Assembly (NCBI RefSeq): GCF_024385525.1
Contig: NZ_JANFLU010000009.1
Coordinates: forward strand, 1-56,180
DNA from: Arthrobacter sp. zg-Y238
GTDB taxonomy: Bacteria; Actinomycetota; Actinomycetes; Actinomycetales; Micrococcaceae
Length of the DNA: 56,180 bases
Direction: 5' to 3'
Shown here: piece after piece, positions 56,101 to 56,180 of the stretch
How positions within the stretch are numbered: position 1 is the first letter of the stretch
Layout: each line of letters begins with the position of its first letter
The notes under the pieces: generated by a model
The model's database searches: none
The model's input: the letters and a program-made list of their open reading frames with translations, nothing else
Told to the model about the DNA's origin: nothing
Made by a program: the position numbers and the translations under genes

Positions 56101-56180
56101 AGAGACAAAAAAGCGGGGCGGGGGGCCAAATGGCCCCCCCCCCCCGTGGGGTTTTATACAAACCCGCCCGGGGGGGTGGT
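56101..56180. other. Noisy window end
   Basis: Runs of C12, G6-7 and G7 replace what looks like an original GC-rich hairpin with A6 and T4 flanks. No gene. Probably a sequencing or assembly artefact at the contig edge. Confidence 0.5.

Overview
The window is high-GC DNA from an actinobacterium, most likely a member of the Micrococcaceae (Arthrobacter or a close relative). Three things point there: actinobacteria-specific families (RbpA, DUF3097, DUF3043, DUF4193, a qcrCAB/ctaCDEF respiratory cluster, an hrcA-dnaJ2 pair under a CIRCE element), the gene order lepA-hemW-hrcA-dnaJ-rsmE-phoH-ybeY-corC-era-leuA-recO-uppS, and many GTG/TTG starts with SD-less, probably leaderless transcripts. The assignment is inference from recognised proteins; no database search was run. 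Both extreme ends (about 1-60 and 56100-56180) look like noisy contig ends.

Layout. 0.1-5 kb: rpsT (-), a PemK/MazF-like protein with a repetitive linker (-), then lepA-hemW (+), followed by DUF4870 and DUF3097 genes (-). 6-9.2 kb: CIRCE, hrcA, dnaJ, rsmE (heat shock and rRNA methylation). 9.2-20.6 kb: a GerMN lipoprotein (-), then the phoH-ybeY-corC-era chain, an LCP cell-wall ligase, leuA behind a leucine-rich leader peptide, recO, uppS and an alpha/beta hydrolase (-). 20.7-24.4 kb: pyrD, DUF3043 (-), an M20 dipeptidase and an A-type Fe-S carrier. 24.6-33.6 kb: the respiratory block, with ctaC-ctaD-ctaF (+) facing ctaE-qcrC-qcrA-qcrB (-), and a GntR regulator plus an unknown gene between them. 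33.8-39.4 kb: trpD, a stand-alone RAM-domain protein, a TetR-controlled ABC exporter operon and a flippase-like membrane protein. 39.4-44.2 kb: an SDR, a UBP-type zinc finger, an alpha-glucosidase, and an ECF42-like sigma factor with its DGPF/YciI partner. 44.3-47 kb: two translationally coupled ClpP paralogues, an XRE regulator and a methyltransferase. 47.0-48.1 kb: a non-coding, repeat-rich kilobase. 48.1-56 kb: DUF4193, a cytidine deaminase-like protein, a frameshifted GNAT, a SOUL protein, peptide deformylase, an S9 peptidase, an RlmA-like methyltransferase, NfeD, SPFH and RbpA.

Most genes are housekeeping. Four places are the most interesting. (1) In the clpP pair the second subunit has Ala at the catalytic Ser position, and the neighbouring ClgR/PopR-like regulator ends in Leu-Ala-Ala; two palindromes lie in the clpP promoter region. 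(2) The leuA leader combines an apparently leaderless 19-residue peptide carrying three consecutive Leu codons with a stem that can cover the leuA ribosome binding site. (3) The repeat-rich kilobase at 47-48 kb holds three 102/103-bp tandem units and several copies of a GTTGACATAA motif. (4) A 14-bp perfect dyad brackets a TATAAT hexamer upstream of rbpA. A 25-bp tandem duplication that breaks a GNAT gene fits a wider pattern of short tandem duplications across the window.
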